Shown here piece by piece: positions 4,721-6,668 of a stretch of DNA of 6,668 nt (position 1 is the first letter of the stretch; every line of letters starts with the position of its first letter). Origin of the DNA: a bacterium (GTDB lineage Bacteria > Patescibacteriota > Minisyncoccia > Minisyncoccales > UBA10102); assembly GCA_030698465.1 (NCBI GenBank), contig JAUYJZ010000017.1, positions 1 to 6,668 on the forward strand, read 5' to 3'. The translations under genes were made by a program, and so were the position numbers. The notes below the pieces were generated by a model. The model was not told where the DNA came from, did not search any database, and saw nothing but the letters and a program-made list of their open reading frames with translations.

Positions 4721-5848
4721 ATGAAAACCCAGATACTAAAAGAAAATCTTAAACAAGCCCTGGCAATTGTGGAAAGGGCAACGGCGAAAACCCCCACCCT
4801 CCCAATACTGGGGATGATTTCTGTGGTTGCAGAAAAGAATGCCCTGGAGCTTTCGGCAACAGATCTAGAAATTGGCATTCGCTGCAAGGTTTTGGCGAAA
4901 ACAGAAAAAGAGGGAGGGTGTGCGGTCCCCGCGCGCCTTTTATCCCAGTTGGTGGGGGCGCTCCCCGAGAGGGAAATTAAACTCAGCGCGCAAAAAGGGA
5001 TATTGCAGGTGGAATCCAAAGAGCATCAAACAAACATAAAAATCCTACCCATTGACGACTTCCCCATTATCCCCTCCCGCCAAGGGGCTGAAGAAGCCCT
5101 AGAAATTGAGAGCAAGGCCTTTTGCGCAGGACTTGCCCAGGTTATCGGCATGGCGGGGCAGAACCAAACACGGCCCGAAATATCGGGGGTCCTAGTCTAT
5201 CTTCAAGGAGACGGGATGAAGCTTGTTGCGACTGACAGCTTTAGGTTGGCGGAAAAAACCTTAAACCTGCAAAAAAGCCAGGCGCAAACAGGTTCCTTTA
5301 TCCTCCCCGCAAAAACCGCAAAAGAAGTTATTGGTATTTTTGGGGATCTTCCAGGCAAGCTCAAGCTGTATTTTTCTCCAACACAGGCACTGGCTGATTA
5401 TTCCGCAGAGGGAGAGACGGGGGGGCCGTCTCTTCAAATTGTTTCGCGGCTTATTGAGGGGGAGTATCCACGGTATCAAGATGTTATCCCAAGAGACTTT
5501 ACCACAAAGGTGCAAACCTCAAAACAAGAACTTGTGTCTCGGATACGAGCTGCCTCGGTCTTTTCTGGCAAGATGCAGGATGCCAAGGTGGTAGTCGATC
5601 CCGGAAAGAAGGGCCTCGAGATTTCTGCCCAAAGCCCCGACATCGGGAGCCACAGCTCTTTTCTGGCGGCCCGAGTAGAGGGAGAGCGCCTTGAAACCTC
5701 CTTTAACTGGAGATTTCTCCTGGAAGGACTTGCAAACATAAAAGGGGACGAAGTGGAAATAAGTTTTGGGGGGGAGGGAGCCGCAGCCCTTATTCGCCCC
5801 CTGGGGAAGGAACAGTATCTCTACGTTGTCATGCCAGTTAAGGCTTAA
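4721..5848 (+). CDS. dnaN: DNA polymerase III beta sliding clamp
   Basis: Protein of 375 residues, the usual length. It forms a dimeric ring that tethers DNA polymerase III and recruits other repair and replication proteins. Three beta-clamp domains are expected at about 1-122, 125-250 and 251-375. Recognisable family segments are TLPILGMISV (26-35), LSATDLEIGI (44-53), the interdomain IDDFPIIP (111-118), TRPEISGVLV (150-159), LVATDSFRLAEK (168-179), EGEYPRYQDVIP (246-257) and the C-terminal YLYVVMPVKA (366-375), which in homologues lines the partner-binding pocket. The ATG at 4721 matches the family start. Downstream is a convergent penicillin-binding protein rather than the recF seen in many bacteria. 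Transcription probably ends at a hairpin that begins at the stop codon. Confidence 0.98.
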   Translation: MKTQILKENLKQALAIVERATAKTPTLPILGMISVVAEKNALELSATDLEIGIRCKVLAKTEKEGGCAVPARLLSQLVGALPEREIKLSAQKGILQVESKEHQTNIKILPIDDFPIIPSRQGAEEALEIESKAFCAGLAQVIGMAGQNQTRPEISGVLVYLQGDGMKLVATDSFRLAEKTLNLQKSQAQTGSFILPAKTAKEVIGIFGDLPGKLKLYFSPTQALADYSAEGETGGPSLQIVSRLIEGEYPRYQDVIPRDFTTKVQTSKQELVSRIRAASVFSGKMQDAKVVVDPGKKGLEISAQSPDIGSHSSFLAARVEGERLETSFNWRFLLEGLANIKGDEVEISFGGEGAAALIRPLGKEQYLYVVMPVKA

Positions 5849-5870
5849 AACCAAACTGCTTTGGTTTTAA
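5845..5870 (+). terminator. Hairpin at the dnaN stop, probable terminator
   Basis: Perfect 11-bp inverted repeat: TTAAAACCAAA (5845-5855) and TTTGGTTTTAA (5860-5870) around a CTGC loop. It contains the dnaN TAA (5846-5848). The stem itself supplies runs of A and T on both sides, so it could work from either direction for the convergent dnaN and penicillin-binding protein genes. No separate U tract follows on the + strand and the stem is AT-rich, so efficiency is uncertain. Confidence 0.65.
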
Positions 5871-5871
5871 G

Positions 5872-5949
5872 GGGTTTGCGCGCCGCGAGTCCTCGAGCGG
5901 CAATAATGCAAACCCGGGTCCTGCTTTGGAAAACTGCGGAGCGCAAATC
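5872..5949. repeat. Nested inverted repeats in the dnaN/PBP spacer
   Basis: Exact arms GGGTTTGC (5872-5879) and GCAAACCC (5908-5915) enclose a second exact stem GCCGC (5882-5886) and GCGGC (5897-5901). In addition, 5873-5886 matches the reverse complement of 5936-5949 at 12 of 14 positions, so the same left arm could pair with two right arms. CTGCTTTGG occurs twice (5856-5864 and 5921-5929). No gene is seen in 5849-5968. Possible roles are a terminator for the minus-strand gene or a small structured RNA. Confidence 0.6.
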
Positions 5950-5968
5950 GTTTTTCAAAGTAGGTACA

Positions 5969-6668
5969 TTAAGGAGTTATAAGGGGGAGGGCTTTCTCCA
6001 TAAATGCATTCCAGATGGGAGCGGCAACCACCACACCGGGAGCTTTTTGCATTGCGGTGTTGTCGTTGTTCCCCACCCAAACCCCAGCAGCGAGGTTTTT
6101 TGTGTACCCCAGGGTCCAGGCGTCGCGGTATTCCTGGGTGGTGCCGGTTTTCGCCGCAACCTCAAAGCCGGGAACTAAAAGCTTGGAGTTATTCCCAAAG
6201 ACCGGAGCTCTTGCCTCGTTGTCCGAAAGAATATTAGTAATAAGGCGGGCGATTCCTGGCTCCATGATTTGTATTGCTCCATTGCTATTGCCCAAAAGTT
6301 CTCTTCCCCTGGAGTCCTCCACGCGCAGAATATCAGATGGGTACACCCGTTTCCCTTCTGTTGCAAAGACGCTGTAGCCAACTACCATGTCTAACAAATG
6401 AACCTCGCCTCCGCCCAAAACCAGGGAAGGGCCGTAGTTTGAGGGGTCCTTTAGGGTGGTGATACCAAACTCCTTTGCTCGCTTAATACTATCCTCAAGC
6501 CCGGCTAACTCTAAGAGCACTTTCACAGAGGGCACGTTCAGGGATTGGGCCAAAGCCTGGCGCAAGGTGACTTCTCCCCGAAACTTCTCGTCATAGTTTT
6601 GCGGGATGTATTCCTCATCTCCCCAGATGCCAAAGTTTGTTTCTTCATCCACCACCACCGTTGTATCG
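5969..6668 (-). CDS. Class A penicillin-binding protein (PBP1A-like), C-terminal part
   Basis: The frame is open to the right edge, so the N-terminal part (membrane anchor, glycosyltransferase and the SxxK serine of the transpeptidase) is outside the window. The 233 visible residues cover the second half of the transpeptidase: YIPQNYDEKFRGEVTLRQALAQSLNVPSVKVL, with the SxN motif SLN at about 6536-6544, and AAKTGTTQEYRDAW, with the KTG triad at 6143-6151. The segments LGGGEVHLLDMVVGYSVFATEG and GVWVGNNDN are typical of PBP1A. These enzymes polymerise and cross-link peptidoglycan at the outer face of the membrane. The protein ends MEKALPLITP soon after the catalytic fold, with no long C-terminal extension. 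The SLN and KTG motifs are intact, so it looks functional. It converges on dnaN with a 120-bp structured spacer between them. The symbol is withheld because the class A subtype (mrcA/ponA) cannot be fixed from half a protein. Confidence 0.93.
   Translation of the reverse strand, partial: DTTVVVDEETNFGIWGDEEYIPQNYDEKFRGEVTLRQALAQSLNVPSVKVLLELAGLEDSIKRAKEFGITTLKDPSNYGPSLVLGGGEVHLLDMVVGYSVFATEGKRVYPSDILRVEDSRGRELLGNSNGAIQIMEPGIARLITNILSDNEARAPVFGNNSKLLVPGFEVAAKTGTTQEYRDAWTLGYTKNLAAGVWVGNNDNTAMQKAPGVVVAAPIWNAFMEKALPLITP

Noticed and set aside
5969..6462. Several + strand open frames opposite the penicillin-binding protein gene
   Set aside because: They are antisense shadows; only the minus frame carries SLN and KTG motifs and family sequence.

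Overview
The window looks like the replication-origin neighbourhood of a Patescibacteria (Candidate Phyla Radiation) genome, probably Parcubacteria-like. This rests on four things: a pilin-like membrane protein with the TSAGNP...SDAKDKI...NPEL pattern common in that group, compact short versions of housekeeping genes, no clear Shine-Dalgarno sequences, and the rpmH/dnaA gene order. The lineage is inferred from protein style; no 16S gene is present.

Layout. Positions 1-861 (+) hold the C-terminal part of a pilin-like secreted or membrane protein with two Ig-like modules. Positions 858-2547 (-) hold the conserved block rpmH-rnpA-yidC-khpB(jag), tightly packed and read away from the origin. rpmH is only 44 codons. 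A 141-bp divergent region (2548-2688) carries two back-to-back promoters. On the + strand follow an HNH endonuclease gene (2689-3210), dnaA (3221-4579), a 141-bp spacer with DnaA boxes, a hairpin and an AT-rich tract (4580-4720, candidate oriC), and dnaN (4721-5848). A perfect 11-bp hairpin ends dnaN, followed by a further structured spacer. The C-terminal half of a class A penicillin-binding protein (5969-6668, -) runs off the right edge.

How the genes fit together. DnaA binds the origin boxes and opens the duplex, and DnaN is the sliding clamp. On the other side of the origin, L34 (ribosome), RnpA (tRNA 5' processing), YidC (membrane insertion) and KhpB (RNA binding) form the classic co-inherited block. 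The HNH gene is the intruder: it sits between rpmH and dnaA, 10 nt upstream of the dnaA GTG, on the dnaA side of the only good promoter seen there.

Most notable signals: a 7-nt tandem repeat straddling the yidC end and khpB start that encodes the same heptapeptide cycle in every frame; the HNH gene inserted into the dnaA transcription unit at the origin; a hairpin abutting a perfect DnaA box; -10 boxes so close to start codons that leaderless or near-leaderless mRNAs are likely; and nested, mutually exclusive inverted repeats after dnaN. I found no tRNA, rRNA, CRISPR or insertion sequence, and no gene-free stretch over 300 bases.
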